DNA from: Auanema rhodensis
Lineage: Eukaryota > Nematoda > Chromadorea > Rhabditida > Rhabditidae
DNA: 64,000 bases
Assembly (NCBI GenBank): GCA_964057225.1
Contig: OZ059898.1
Location: 11,470,001-11,534,000 of the forward strand
Direction of reading: 5' to 3'
The translations under genes were made by a program, and so were the position numbers. Below the pieces are notes generated by a model. The model saw only the letters and a program-made list of their open reading frames with translations. It had not been told where the DNA came from and searched no databases. Position 1 is the stretch's first letter. Every line of letters begins with the position of its first letter. Positions 48,431 to 62,430 of this stretch are shown in pieces.

Positions 48431-50353
48431 TCATCTGTTGTTAATGCATATTCGGCAAGTTTTAACTGATATTCCTAAATCAAAACTTTTCAAGGAGTAC
48501 CTAGTGTCAGAAATTACTAAATTCTTCTTTAATTTAAACCGTTTTTTATTTTTATAATAACTATCTTGATGTTCATAAATCAGTCCATCCTTTTCCAACT
48601 TTTGAAAAACTTTTTTGATCTTAAAATATATGACATATACAACAGAATCATAACCAATTTTTTTTACCAAACTTGGAGCAACAAATTGAATCCATTCAGG
48701 TTGAGGCCTTGATACAAATTCTTTCGGATTTAACAACATCTCAGAACTGAGCAAAATTGCTCTTCCAACAACATGACTCAGCTAATAAGAAAAAAATTAT
48801 ATTGTTATATAAGGAATTAATTTGATACCTCTTCTTTGGTCAACATACGTTCTTCAATAGGATGAAATAACTGTGAGCCCTTTATTCTAGGTGGACCTTC
48901 TGATAACCAGTTGGAAAGCAATAATCGAGCGACCACAACAGAATCAATATTTGTATTCTGCAATTAAGAGTAAAAGATTAATATAAAGGAACTTATAACC
49001 TTAGCAACGATGCTTGAGTCTGTGTTTTCTTGAGATTCAATAAGTTCAGCTGAATTTTGCTGAAAAAAAACAAAAAGTAACTAAACACTAATAATCAAAC
49101 CTGCGAAAGAATTGGAGGGGTATCTGAATTGGCTGATTCAAAGATATTTTTCACAGGTGACAACTCGGGCTTTAGCTCATAATCAGCATCCAGACCTGAA
49201 TCCTAAGGCAATTGAATAGCATAAGAGTCATAAAGGAACTTACTTGTTTATCATCTCCAGTCGTTCCCATAACAGATTTTCGAACATACTTTCGCTTACT
49301 TATGGTCTTTGACAATATGTTAACGGCTTCTATTTTTTGTTTCGGTGTATTCGGACAAATAGAAGTTTGTGGGCGAGGAATAGCTTTGTTAGTCGCCTAC
49401 AAAAGAACAGTGAAAAATTAGTAAATTAACAAACTTCAAGAAATGTTCTCAAGGCAAGCATCATGCTTAAACTTTTCTCCTCAATTGAAACCATTCGATC
49501 AGCTACAACTCTCATCTAAAAAAAGTATTCAGTCAGTTACATAGTTCACAAGAAACCTCAGATTTGCATTCGCATGGTCGTTTTTTTAACTCATTTATGT
49601 CTTCAACCTCTTTTGCCACACCAAAAACATGCTAAAAAAGAATAATAAAAGAAAAAAGAATTTTGAATTACAGGACGAGCAGCTGGTGATTGAGGCAGAG
49701 GGAGTTTTTTATCATCTAATAACGTATTTTGATCTCGTCGACTGTTCTAAATAATAAGCTTATTTTCCAGAAACGTAACAAGTTAAATTACAGAATGCAA
49801 AAACTTTAGTTGAGACTTTTCTTCCGAGCTCATAAATCGTTTACTCACTGAAATATATTTACTGAATAACTATAATTCAGCAATATATACCTCGTGGTTG
49901 AAAATGCTTAGCTAAGTTTAATGCTGAAGTAATGAAAGATATAATTCTGTAACAAACTGAGTCAGCTTACCTTTGCTGTACATTCGGTCTTCAAGTTCAT
50001 TGTAGAACTCGGCTACTACGGGAGTAGGATCCAGGTATAATATAGAAAGAATCACGTCGGTTCTTACATTACCACGGATTGAGCTGAAATTCAGAAACAA
50101 ACTGAAGTTTTAACACAATATGTTACCATTCCCCCAAAAATTTACAAACCAAGTTCTTACGCCGGGAAAAGAACAACGGTCGAACATTATATAATGCTCG
50201 TATCTCCGGTACTTCTAGATTATGTATCTAAATAAAACTTATTTTCACATAAAAAAATGTATTCGATCGAACGTTCACACAGTGTTGCATGAAATACACC
50301 GAGTTTGAAAATGTGAGATCACACCCCGCACATTTATTGAAGCTCATAGCCAT
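48431..50353 (-). CDS. Unrecognised protein with N-terminal C2HC zinc-knuckle-like motif
   Basis: Thirteen exons, phases agree: 50273-50353, 50127-50227, 49971-50083, 49891-49923, 49792-49847, 49672-49746, 49557-49631, 49435-49515, 49244-49396, 49101-49202, 49000-49059, 48829-48957, 48431-48781; about 469 residues. Residues 8-25 read CAGCDLTFSNSVYFMQHC, a C-x2-C-x12-H-C pattern able to bind zinc. Then a short helical region (VILSILYLDPTPVVAEFYNELEDRM), a long polar, Ser/Lys/Asp-rich middle that looks disordered (~135-330), and a C-terminal ordered region (~335-440: SVVVARLLLSNWLSEGP, WIQFVAPSLVKKIG, then helix with KVFQKLEKDGLIYEHQD, winged-helix-like). No signal peptide or transmembrane helix. 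A nuclear, DNA- or chromatin-linked role is a guess from composition. The last ~30 residues depend on reading through without a further intron. Confidence 0.65.
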
Positions 50354-51500
50354 ATCAGGGCATATCCTAAAAATATAAGAATCATTTTTAACTAAATATT
50401 TTTGATTAAGTAATTACTACTATTATTCATGTATCGAACATCAATGCGTAATCTGAATAAAAAATATTAAGAAACTACGCACATCGAAAGCGCAAATATT
50501 TACACATTTTTAGTTGTAGCTGCACTTAAATTGGTTGCAGCTATACTGCAAAAATGGAACAGCTTCAAAATTTAAGTAGATGCAAAGTAAACCATTGTGA
50601 TGTTTTGGACAAGCTTATCTTACGATTTATTAAAAATTGAAGAAATACAAAAAGAAAATGGAAAAGAAGTTTATATGTTCAATAAAATCGGGAACGATTT
50701 AAATATTTAATTCAGAAACATTAGGGTTTTTGACTGTTCATGTAATTCACGTGAAGTACACGTGAATATTATTTTGTGTGTTGTTGCCTCACAAATCGGT
50801 TGCACATATTGCGAAAATTGGGACGTAACGCTTTATTACATTTTTTAACTTTAAGGTTCTAGAGGTAGCATAAAAAATAAAATATGTACTGTTCTTCTCT
50901 GGATACCAAAATAAAATGTTAATGTTTGAGTTATAATGTAAATTAATTCTGTTGAGAAATATACTGATTAGGGTAATTCTGCAAGGTTGATATGAGACCG
51001 AGATCAGAGATATAATCGATCAAGATTTCTGATATTTCCTAGTATATCAGTTATACGCACGTTATGTACCACATATCTGGATTTAGTGCACAACAGTTCT
51101 TATTCGTTTTTCTAGATCTACGAATGCGTTTTCAAAGTAATTAATTTAATTTTGTTAATGAAATTCAGTTTCGAAATATTTCAATGATTGCTCATCCTTT
51201 GTTTTGAACTTTCTTACTGTTGCGCTTGTTCTTAATTTCCGGATGAGTAAGTCTTTTTAGAAGCAAGTTAGAATTTTTGGACATCTTATACCTGTTCATT
51301 GTCCAACTGTTTTGCACTTTTAATTTAAGTTCACTCAATAACCAAACGATTCTAATGGGCCCAGTTTTTAATGGAAAGTTATGCTGCGGTAGAACCACAT
51401 GTCTCCCTATTTCATTGTTTTCTCTTGATTCTTGTATTGTTACACATAATGTTATGACGTTCCTTACAATCATTTAGCCTCAGTATTAATTTTGAACATT
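50354..51500. other. Divergent intergenic region
   Basis: 1.15 kb between divergent genes. Two CACGTG boxes lie 15 bases apart at about 50747-50770 (TTCACGTGAAG then ACACGTGAATA). A minus frame at 51192-51473 has no splice or start support. Otherwise AT-rich with no gene seen. Confidence 0.45.
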
Positions 51501-52950
51501 ATGTTTAAAAGAAGCTGGAACATGCTAGGGTTTGCGATGGCTCCTCTCCGAATTCCCTGGAAAAGAAGACTAGAGACACTTGCAGTTATTCATTTTGTAT
51601 TTTGTTGGATATTATTACCAATATTATCAACATGGGTGAGTGTTTTTTCTAATTTTTCAGTTTAGAATTCTGTTTAGCTTCCTTTCTATATTTTATTTTG
51701 TACACCTTTGTGGTGGACCATCATAATCTACGCCATTTGGACCTTTTTTGATTGGAAAGCTCCACGATTAGGATCACGAGGCTGGGTAGTTGTTCCTTGT
51801 TTCTTTTTTTTAACGCGATTTTGATTTTGTAGAATTGGTATAAGAATAATGCAATTTGGAAGCATTTCGCTGACTATTTTCCGTTAACTTTAGTTAAAAC
51901 TGCTGAACTTCCACCTGATAGGAATTACATTATTGGGTAAACTCGATGGACTTATTAATCTTTATTAATCTAATTCTATTTCTAGTTCCCATCCTCACGG
52001 AGTTCTTTCTATTGGTGCTTTTATAGCAATGCTCACCAATGCTACAGGATTTTCTGACAAATTTCCTGGTCTGAAGTCCACGATTCTCACGTTAAATGGA
52101 CAGTTTTATTTTCCTTTTCGTCGCGATATCGGAATAGCTTTAGGTAATATTTATTTCTTGATAGTTGCAAAAAAAAAATATTGACAGGCGGTGTGGAATC
52201 CAGCAAAGATTCATTACGTTATTTGCTTGAAAATCCTGGAAAAGGTAAGTATCTTCTCCTTATGATTTGTTGCTTTGATAAGAGCTCTTTGAATAGGCAG
52301 AGCAATAGCAATTGTTGTCGGTGGAGCTACTGAAGCGTTGGATGCTAGGCCGGGAAGTAATGTGGTGAACTTACTGTGTCGGCGAGGTTTTTGCCGCTTT
52401 GCTCTTATGTATGGGTAGGTTATATTGTTATCATTCCTACGAATTTTATGTTTTGTTTCAGAGCAGATTTAGTGCCTTTGTACAATTTTGGAGAGACAGA
52501 TATTTACGATACATTAGATAACAGCAAAGGGTCTCGGTTGCGAGATGTTCAACAAAAAATCAAAGATATATGTGGTTTTTGTCCACCTCTCTTCAGTGGT
52601 AGAGGAATCTTTAACTACAGTTTTGGAATATTACCCCACCGTCGACCCATTACTTCTGTTTTGGGAGCCCCGATAAGGTAAATAAGGCTCAGTCTTGAAT
52701 TTCTTCCTCGTCTGTTCACGCTCAGTTGTAATCTGAAGACGTCGAACCTGCACTGGGCACGGTCAACGACTTTATGCTTTTCTATTCTGTATAATAGCTT
52801 TTCTTTTTAAGAGTGGAAAAGAATCTGAACCCAACCGATGATGAGGTTGACGCTTTACATTCAAAGTACTGCTCAGCTCTTATCAAGCTGTTCGAAGACC
52901 ATAAACATTTGCACAACATTCCCAAAGATGAATGCTTGACAATATACTAA
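51501..52950 (+). CDS. DGAT2/MGAT-family acyltransferase
   Basis: Eight exons: 51501-51635, 51678-51785, 51833-51936, 51986-52143, 52188-52244, 52297-52414, 52462-52677, 52812-52950; phases agree; 344 residues, the usual family length. N-terminal hydrophobic pair of helices (~25-70) then the catalytic domain with the invariant HPHG (~118-121), the neutral-lipid-binding-like FYFPF(R), [47 protein letters not shown] and the C-terminal [13 protein letters not shown]. Enzymes of this family sit in the ER membrane and transfer acyl-CoA to diacylglycerol, monoacylglycerol or a fatty alcohol, making storage lipids; which acceptor is used cannot be told. AATAAA at 53027 lies 77 bases after the stop. 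Confidence 0.93.
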
Positions 52951-53423
52951 AGTTTTATCCTGTACTTATTTTTAATTTTTTAAGAGTTTTATTTTGACAA
53001 ATTTTTTAATGTTAATATGTTAATTTAATAAAATAAAATTTGAAATATTCGTTCGGAAAAAATAAAAAAAAACTATGAAAATTTTACAACGTTTAAGATA
53101 ATAGAAGAATGCTCGTACCATCTTAGATTTCGAAGGCGTTGTCTTGTGTGCTTGATAAGAGAGTCGTCTCTGCTTGAAGGACCACCTCATTTCACAACTT
53201 TCCTTACAATTCATTCCAAACCACACACTTTATCTTTTTTTTCTCCTTATTTATCATTTGTCACTTTCATTGATTTTCAGTAAGATGGATCACTTATATT
53301 TTTTAAAACATTTGTTCATAAATTTTGTTTTAATGATTACTTATAAGCTTTTATTTCGTAATTTATTTCTCGTTTCCCCTTTGAAAGTCATTTTAATTGA
53401 TCATATAGTGCTTTGAGTTGACG
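52951..53423 (+). other. Spacer before the PxPDY gene, with possible upstream open frame
   Basis: 473 bases. AATAAA at 53027-53032 belongs to the acyltransferase. A GATTTTCAG acceptor ends at 53280; four bases later an ATG (53285) opens a 43-codon hydrophobic frame whose TGA (53414-53416) ends seven bases before the next gene's ATG. Two same-strand genes this close could share an operon, but 473 bases is long for that. Confidence 0.4.
53027..53032 (+). other. Polyadenylation signal AATAAA
   Basis: Located 77 bases after the acyltransferase stop codon, with a second overlapping-type AATAAA directly after. Confidence 0.55.
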
Positions 53424-56071
53424 ATGTCAACCTATATTCCTACACCGGATTATGGATATTCAGCCCCTGATCGTGCTATTCCAGCGCCTGACTATACCAG
53501 TCAGAATCGTAATCAGGCTCCAACAAACATGATTCCACCTCCAGATTATGTCGATGGTCGACCCTTTGATCCACAAGTACGCATTTTGATTTGTAGTAAC
53601 TAGTGCGTCTCTTCTGCTTTTAGATTGACTATGATAAAACAGTTAGGTATTCGAATAGTAGATATAGCCAGAGGAGAAATTTACCCAATTTTAATAATAA
53701 TAACTTAATTTATGTGAGTAGTTTGTCCTATGCTTTGAAAAAACGTCTTTCTAATATCTTTACTGATAATAACTTTCTCCAGAGAAGCGGTACAGAAATC
53801 AAGCCAGAGGCAATTAAACATATTCAGCCAGTAAGTTGCTATTTTGAACTCATCGATATAATAATTTCATTTCCTAATTCACGAATTAAACCTTTCTTCT
53901 TAATCTATAACACTTATTTCAAACCTCATTAAGCAGTGTATTTAGTTTTTTAATCATCATATCTAAAATGATTTTGAGAAAATCTGATAAGACATTTCAC
54001 GTGAGCTTGTTGTTTCGATATTTCTTAAACGATTATCAGAAAGGCTCACTTCCTGTGCACCTGGAACTTTTGTTGAAGATTACAAAAAATTCGTCATCTT
54101 AATGTCATATACTGCGTTAAATTGAACTTTTGACTTTATTTTCAAAATCATGTTAATTCAAATTGGTTGCATTCTTTTGTTGAAAATTCAAAATTTGTTT
54201 CCGTTGTTTTTCAAACATCCCAACATGATTACTAATTGGAATCTTATAGGCAACAACATTTGTCGAAGAAAAGGTGCATGTTCCTGCTCGCAATGAAGCA
54301 TTAGGTCAACATCGCAATTATCCTTCTGCACTGGTAAGTGTCACAGTTAACTAGAATCAATATCGTGAAGTAATCAGAACGGCCGATAACTAACTGTAAG
54401 CCGATTAGGGCAATATTGTTATATCGATATCAATTAGATTTATCTTTTCTTTTTTTTTGGAAACAAAAAGGTAATACTTTCAGCCAGAAGACAACTTTGT
54501 GGCCCATTCGTACTTAGAGGATCGGAATAAGATATGGCCAGACGATGTCAAAAACAAATCTATCCGATCACATATACGCAATATCGGTGTTCCGGTATTG
54601 CCAGGAATCATGTCCGATACATCCCCAAGCGATGAACTCGTTGGTGAGTTGTTTACCAGTATTTTATAAGCATATGATATTCAGCCTACATGACCTTTTT
54701 AGTAGTTTATACTTCTTTAACTATTGTTCTCATTTTGTTTCGCCCGATATTGCTCGTGTACTCGAGCTCGTAGATTGATTAGTTGCGATAGAAACAGATG
54801 GTCTTTCATGTTTGCTCACGACAGAATTCGATTAGAGAGAAAAAGGGTTTTTTGAAAACCTAATTCTATACTTTTCTAATTATCTAATTACCTTTACATC
54901 CAAGCTATGGAAGAAATGTAGTATTGAATTACAACCTACTATATTTACTAAATTGAGAAGAAACAAGAAAAAGATGACAACAACCTACAACTAATCGTTT
55001 TAGATATATCTCCGGCATTCTTGCGCCATCTCGAAAATCACAAAAGTTTCGATACTATGAGGTCTTTAAGAAGTTGTCGCCTTTGTGTCATGATGGCCAA
55101 GGAAGGACTGATTGACATTGAGACAGGGTATAGTCAGATTTAATTTACTTTATCTTATTTCTAAGTAAAGAAAGAAAATGTAAAATTTCATAAACATTTT
55201 TTCAGGGCCCTGCTCAATCATGTTTCCACCGGGAATACAAAAGTGAGAAAAGATGTGTAAGTTTATAGAACATTTTGAATACACATCACATACATAGATG
55301 ATTATCATGGTTAATATTAAAAATCAAATGTTACGCATATTGAAAAAAGTATTTGGTAGTCTTAATATGGGACCACTTCATGCAAAAATCGTTTTTCCGC
55401 CATGCTCACTTGGGGCCATAATAAAATAAAATAAAATCATAAATTTAATTGATTTTTCTACGGTTCAAAGATATGATGGTTATATAATAAAACTTGAAAA
55501 GCATACAAATTTTCCGACCGAATAAGAATGATGAAGTTATCTATATAAGGTCATAAAGTACAAAATATAAAATTATTTTTTCCAGACGTGATCTTTTTGA
55601 ACAACAGGAAGACGAAGGCTCATATACGAGAGCACGTCGATCTTACACTCGAAAACACGAAGGAGAAATGTCGGTAGAATTTAGAGAAAAGATACAGGTT
55701 AGACATTCATCTTATATCGATTAGACATGTCGATTCGCCGTCGAAAAAGGCGATTTGAGAAAGCGACAACATAAAAAAATTCTTCAAATGTTGGTTTTCT
55801 TGGGCTATCTATCCCCATCTGCTACTACGCTTTCCCAATCTTTCACCCACAGGGTCACATCTCAACACCGAGAAATGACAGCAAAGAATCTTATCAATTC
55901 AACGACCTATATATATAATATAATAAAATAAAATAATTTTACAATCATGCTCATTCTTTAAAAAATCTTCATAAATATATACTTCAGATAATCCGTTCGG
56001 AAGGAACTCATGTACTATGTAAACGTGCGGACGAAACTCTAGGATGGTTGCCAAACTATGTCGTACAATGA
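53424..56071 (+). CDS. Unrecognised protein with N-terminal PxPDY repeats
   Basis: Nine exons: 53424-53576, 53624-53713, 53783-53830, 54250-54333, 54484-54643, 55004-55127, 55206-55256, 55586-55697, 55988-56071; phases agree; 301 residues. The N-terminus repeats a Pro-x-Pro-Asp-Tyr motif (PTPDY, PAPDY, PPPDY) followed by DGRPFDPQ and a basic stretch. The middle has IRSHIRNIGVPVLPGIMSDT and ISPAFLRHLENHKSFDTM; a CRLC pair follows. The C-terminus reads IIRSEGTHVLCKRADETLGWLPNY. No signal peptide or transmembrane helix. Spacing and phase consistency make it a real gene; I do not know the family. The proline/tyrosine motifs could be ligands for WW or SH3 domains, an inference only. Introns of 419, 360 and 329 bp are larger than average here. 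Confidence 0.72.
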
Positions 56072-57006
56072 TCCTAAAATCGCCGACTTCGACGTATAAT
56101 CAAGATATCTAGTCTTCAATTTTAATGTTTTTTTAAATCTCTATCCTTGTCCTCGCTGTTCTATAATTTTCTCCTGTATTATGAGTGTTCATTTTATACT
56201 AATATATATGTATATATTTTTTTATTATTAAAATATACACATATATAATAGCACGCCAATTAACAAATGTTTATTTACAGTCAACTTAAATCCATCGATT
56301 TTTAAATCAGTACTTTTCGCGCCATAACCTATCGTTTGTCTGATCGGTAGGCGCGCCAACTTTTCATTTTGCGTCGGACATTCCTACGAACAGTATTACT
56401 CATTTTCTCATCGTCTTCAGTATGGTTTATTTAAACGTTCAATATATTTCTTTACTATATGTGAATACAAAATTTTATATTTTATACACAAAATTATTTT
56501 TGTACAAAATTGGCCTCCATTTCGTTATTGTTTTATATTTTCTAAAATTTCATAAATCGATTTTGAATTTACGTCTATCGCGTTTGACCGCCAATAGGCT
56601 CATTGTCAGTGGAGGGCGGGGGGATCGCGATCGGGGTTTGATGTGAGTCACTAGAATTAGTTCTCTGTGTATGTTTCTCTCTCCGTCGTTCACTCTCTTA
56701 GCCTACTTTTTGCTTTTTTTCGTGAAGGACTCTGCTCTACGCTATGGTAGGTACTAGCTTAGACGAATCCTTCCTTTGCATTAGCCTTGACACGATCGTT
56801 TCTTTCATCCCTCATATCTGCTCTCGGACATTGGTCAAATTTTTAACGAAGCAGTTGCCCGCCTAGTTGATGAACTACTCAGTGATAGTTGCAGTTTTCT
56901 TTTCGTTTTTGCTTATTGTGTTCTCTGCTCTGATTTATCGACTTTTTGCAAACTTTTCTACATTGATTTTTTTTAGTTCGTTTTGTTTCGAGCCTAATCT
57001 GCAATC
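56072..57006 (+). promoter_or_regulatory. 5' flank of the beta-tubulin gene
   Basis: 935 bases. The part near 56570-56640 is unusually GC-rich and holds a CCAAT box (56591-56595, GCCAATAGGC) and a G-rich run (GAGGGCGGGGGG from 56612). Downstream to the ATG lies pyrimidine-rich DNA with several TTTCAG/TTTTTAG sites that could serve as trans-splice acceptors or bound a 5' UTR intron. Strong promoter features fit a highly expressed tubulin. Confidence 0.5.
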
Positions 57007-58622
<1,616 letters not shown>

Positions 58623-58676
58623 AAAATTAAAATTCCGTGTTGTGTTTGTATATGGAACAAATGTTGCGTTTTTGAC

Positions 58677-58682
58677 AATAAA
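58677..58682 (+). other. Polyadenylation signal AATAAA
   Basis: AATAAA 54 bases after the beta-tubulin stop codon. Confidence 0.75.
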
Positions 58683-59483
58683 ATCTTTATTATTAAATTA
58701 AAAATCCTACTGAATACTGAAAGAGTTGAACTGTGAACAAAAGTCAATGTGAATGGATTGGTTTATTGGAGGACTACATTAGTAGTGTTTGCCTGGGGAC
58801 AAAGGACATGGGAATATGAGATCAACTGGTAAATATCTATCATTTAATGTTCAGATTCTAAAATGTCTAACGAAGAGAAGGTGAACGCTCTAATTCTTTC
58901 ATCGCTATCTGAAAGAATATATTCTAGCGTTTAGATGTGCATTCTAAGAACAAACTTGATTATTTGTATTTATTTCATCACTTTTGTCGTTTTCTTCTTC
59001 TTCATCTAGTATATTTAAATTAGACGCATAATACCAAACGTAGAGATCAGTTATTAAGGAAAGGCCTCTAATCATCACATACATGACATGCATTCTGAAC
59101 AACATGATATAAGGGGTTGTATAACTGATATCTTTACCTCCATCTTAATTTTTGGGCATCGAAAATACTGCAACTTCCATTTCCTCCTTGGCAATTCTAA
59201 ACTTCCTATTTTATATAACTATAACATAAATATTTTTATTTTATTTTTTAAAATCAAGTTGAATAGTCTTTCTGTTTTTTAATGATAAATGGCGTTCCAC
59301 TTTGTGCAACCGATCAACGCGTTTTGTTCATTAAAATGATGAAAATTATTTCCAAAATAAGCGAATGCTGGAAAAAAATTGCTGCACAGTCCCAGTGACC
59401 AACTTTTGCATCAATGTCACTAGTTGTTTGTTAATTTAATTTTATAATTACATGTAATGTTTGTTTTGTTATACATTTATTTT
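58683..59483. other. Convergent 3' flanks of tubulin and OATP genes
   Basis: About 800 bases, AT-rich. Open frame 59088-59282 on the plus strand is AT-rich and unsupported. Nothing else seen. Confidence 0.5.
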
Positions 59484-62430
59484 TCATTCATCATGTTTAC
59501 GATTTATCATTAAAGAGCAAGTGTCTCTGTTTTTGATTTTTAAATAACTTTTGCAAAATAAAATAGTTCTAACCTGTTCCCATACTAGGCATGCACTATC
59601 TACAATAGCTCCCCATAAGACAGGACTTGGAAGAGTTCCAAATAGCGAAACTAATAGTCCCTGAAGTCCCAAAGAAGCAGATCTAGTTGCAGGTGGTACA
59701 GATCTAAAAGTATTTCGATGAACATACTACAATATTTATTATCCAACCTCAATAAGATCAACATGCCCGGAACCAATCCCATTCCAGCAAAAAAGGCTCC
59801 TGTTAAGACTGTACTAAAGAATATAACTGTTGGCCATTTACAGTCATCTTGACAAAAATCTTTACGAACAATTCCTTCAGGAACACATTCACATGATGAA
59901 AATTCCTTAATTACATCAGCTGAATAGGTCAAAGAATACTCGTTGACTTACAATATCATGGGAATCAGTTCGTTTCACTTTAACTTCACGACATCCAGCA
60001 TGACAAGGAGAATAAAATGTATATCTGTAATTATAAATATCAAATCCCCAGGTATCGGAAAAGATTCTTACCCTGATGGTGAACAAACTGGGTATAACTT
60101 GGCAGCTTCGCAACCACAATCCTGATTGCAGTTTTGAGTGAAATTGTATTCATTCAACCTTAACATGACATAATGGTTTCAATGTTTGTTATAATTTCCA
60201 TACTTGTTGTTCAAGGCGATTTTCTGTACAATCGAATCACATGATATGAAGACTTTTGAGAAGAATAAGGCTAAGTTGAGACTTGAAACTATCAAAACAA
60301 ACATAGCTGCCTGTCGTCCAGAAAATTTAAATTTTCTAGTAATAATGCCTCCGCAAGCCGCACCCATAGCAAAGCCAAAAACTCCGAAAGCAGCTGAACA
60401 TATGAATATGATTAGATAACGACAATAAACATCTTCTGAAATTACCCATATACTGATGAACTCTGAACAATGGAATTCCAAAATGATTTTCAAGATACTT
60501 GGGAAGGAATACGATATATCCCTTAAACGCCAATATATCAACAATTCTACCAAAAGCTGCACCAATATAGATCTTAGTCCTCAATACATCCTTATACGAC
60601 TTGATGAAACCTAATACAGAAGAGTAAGAACATCTGTACACTAATTCACAAAGATTACCTTTTGCTTTCTCTATAACTGATTCATCGCTATTCTTTTCCT
60701 TATGCTTATCAAACAGAACGATTGACTTTTTGGTATCGTCTTGAGCTTCTGCTGATTCGCTGTAGAAGGTTCATACATATTTCAAGAAATAAGAGCAATA
60801 GAAATTACATTTTTGATCTTCCAGTTGGGAAAAAGAACAGGAAAAATGATGGAAATAAGGTGATCGTACCAATGATCAAGAATCCGATCCACCAAGCTCC
60901 AATCCATGTTGGATCACTAGCGCTTAAACCCGATGGAGCTGCAAGAATGATCTTCTTATATACGATATAATAAGAAAGCTCTTACGGGATAGAGTGTAAT
61001 AGACTTTATTTGTGAAACTTCCAATTAAGTGACCACAAATCGGACCCAAAATTCTGATGAAGGAGATAGCGGCTGAAATGGTCAGACATCAAAACTACCG
61101 TAGTCACTATCATAATTTTCTCAACAAAAAAAATTTATAAGTAGTTTAAATCAAAATATACACATTTTTGAATTGGTATGTACCGTTTATCTGATCAAAA
61201 AATATGCTTTAAAGATACATACTATGTTCTTTCTATTTTTCAGAGAAAAAGTTTAAAATGTACCGAAATAAACTGGTAAATTTTTTTTCTTGATGTTATC
61301 ATCCAGCAATGGTACTCCTAAGCTCCAAGGCATTGTTCTACCGATTCCCAGGAAAAACAAAGCTGTGAACATAATGACAAAAGCTCCAGAATTGCTACCA
61401 GTGTCTTGGCATCGTAAAGCCTAAACGTAATATCAATTTCTGACAAATGTATTTGATTCGTCTTACGGCATGACTTCGTCGAATTGTATTAACCAGCTCT
61501 CCACAATAACTGAAGGGTGCTATAGCACTTCGTTTCAATCTTAAAGGTAAAATGATATCGAAAAAATTTCTTTTTAGAAATACTTTAAAATATCCTTTTC
61601 AGTACTATTAACTCTTCTATTAATGAATTGCTTAAGAACTGCTGTAACTCTTTCTGATTCGTCATCTCCCTCGCCTTCTTCAACAATTTCGAAAACCTTA
61701 AAGTTTTGAATGTATTCATAATACAAACAAAATTAATACTTGATCTAGAATCCAGCTATCGATTGAAAAATAAGTGAAATTAGAATTTCGAGGTGATTGT
61801 AAATGAGCAGGTGAGATATTCTGAAATATCGAAGCAATGTTGTTGCTAATGATTTTTGAGGAAAATTAACCGGTGACGTTGGAAGTTTAAGAGCTAGAAG
61901 TTTGCTTCTTAGGGCTTTTGGAATTCTATCTTTAATTAGTGGATAGGCCAACAATTCAGCTAAAGAAGCATCTGCCATGAGTAAGTCTGGCTGTACCCGT
62001 ATCGTTTTCTAAAAAGTTCAAAGTTGGAAATTTTAGAAACAAAATATCATTATATTCTACCTCAGCATCAGTTTCATTAAGTTTTATGTGAGCTGTAGGA
62101 AACAAAAAGTGAGGAGATGCAATCATTAGGTAAGTTATGGCCATCATAATGGCACCTCCCCCGATCCATCTAGCTCGATTACCTCGTGAGCCCAAATATG
62201 AAATCAGGAGCACAGAAGGAATATAACCGATATCACCTTAAAACAATAAATGATTTAATTGAACTTAAGTAGATAAGTATACTTGCTGATATCATGAATC
62301 CAGAAAACTTGGATGGTATCTGGAATTGCTTCTCAATGTTCTGTATGGCAGCAATGATATAGCTTCCACCGATTGCCTCAAAAAAGTATACGAGAGAGAA
62401 CAAAGCGAGGAAAACATATATTCGCTCCAT
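59484..62430 (-). CDS. Organic anion transporter polypeptide (OATP/SLCO family)
   Basis: Exons: 62283-62430, 62061-62236, 61871-62008, 61740-61820, 61584-61696, 61467-61539, 61264-61420, 60986-61072, 60809-60938, 60659-60759, 60446-60610, 60204-60393, 60072-60158, ~59952-60024, 59748-59919, 59574-59703 and a 3' end near 59484; about 700 residues. Twelve helices of the major facilitator fold. Marks: YFFEAIGGSYIIAAIQNIEKQF at the start (shown here in part), FLGIGRTMPWSLGVPLLDD, WIGAWWIGFL (the superfamily WxGxWWxG signature), a Kazal-like Cys-rich extracellular loop (~525-600; CNQDCGCEAAKLYPVC, SPCHAGC, SSCECV) and VPPATRSASLGLQ...GAIVDSACLVWE at the end. Takes up bulky organic anions across the plasma membrane. 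The loop junction at 59920-59951 and the 3' end are uncertain (see findings). Confidence 0.88.
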
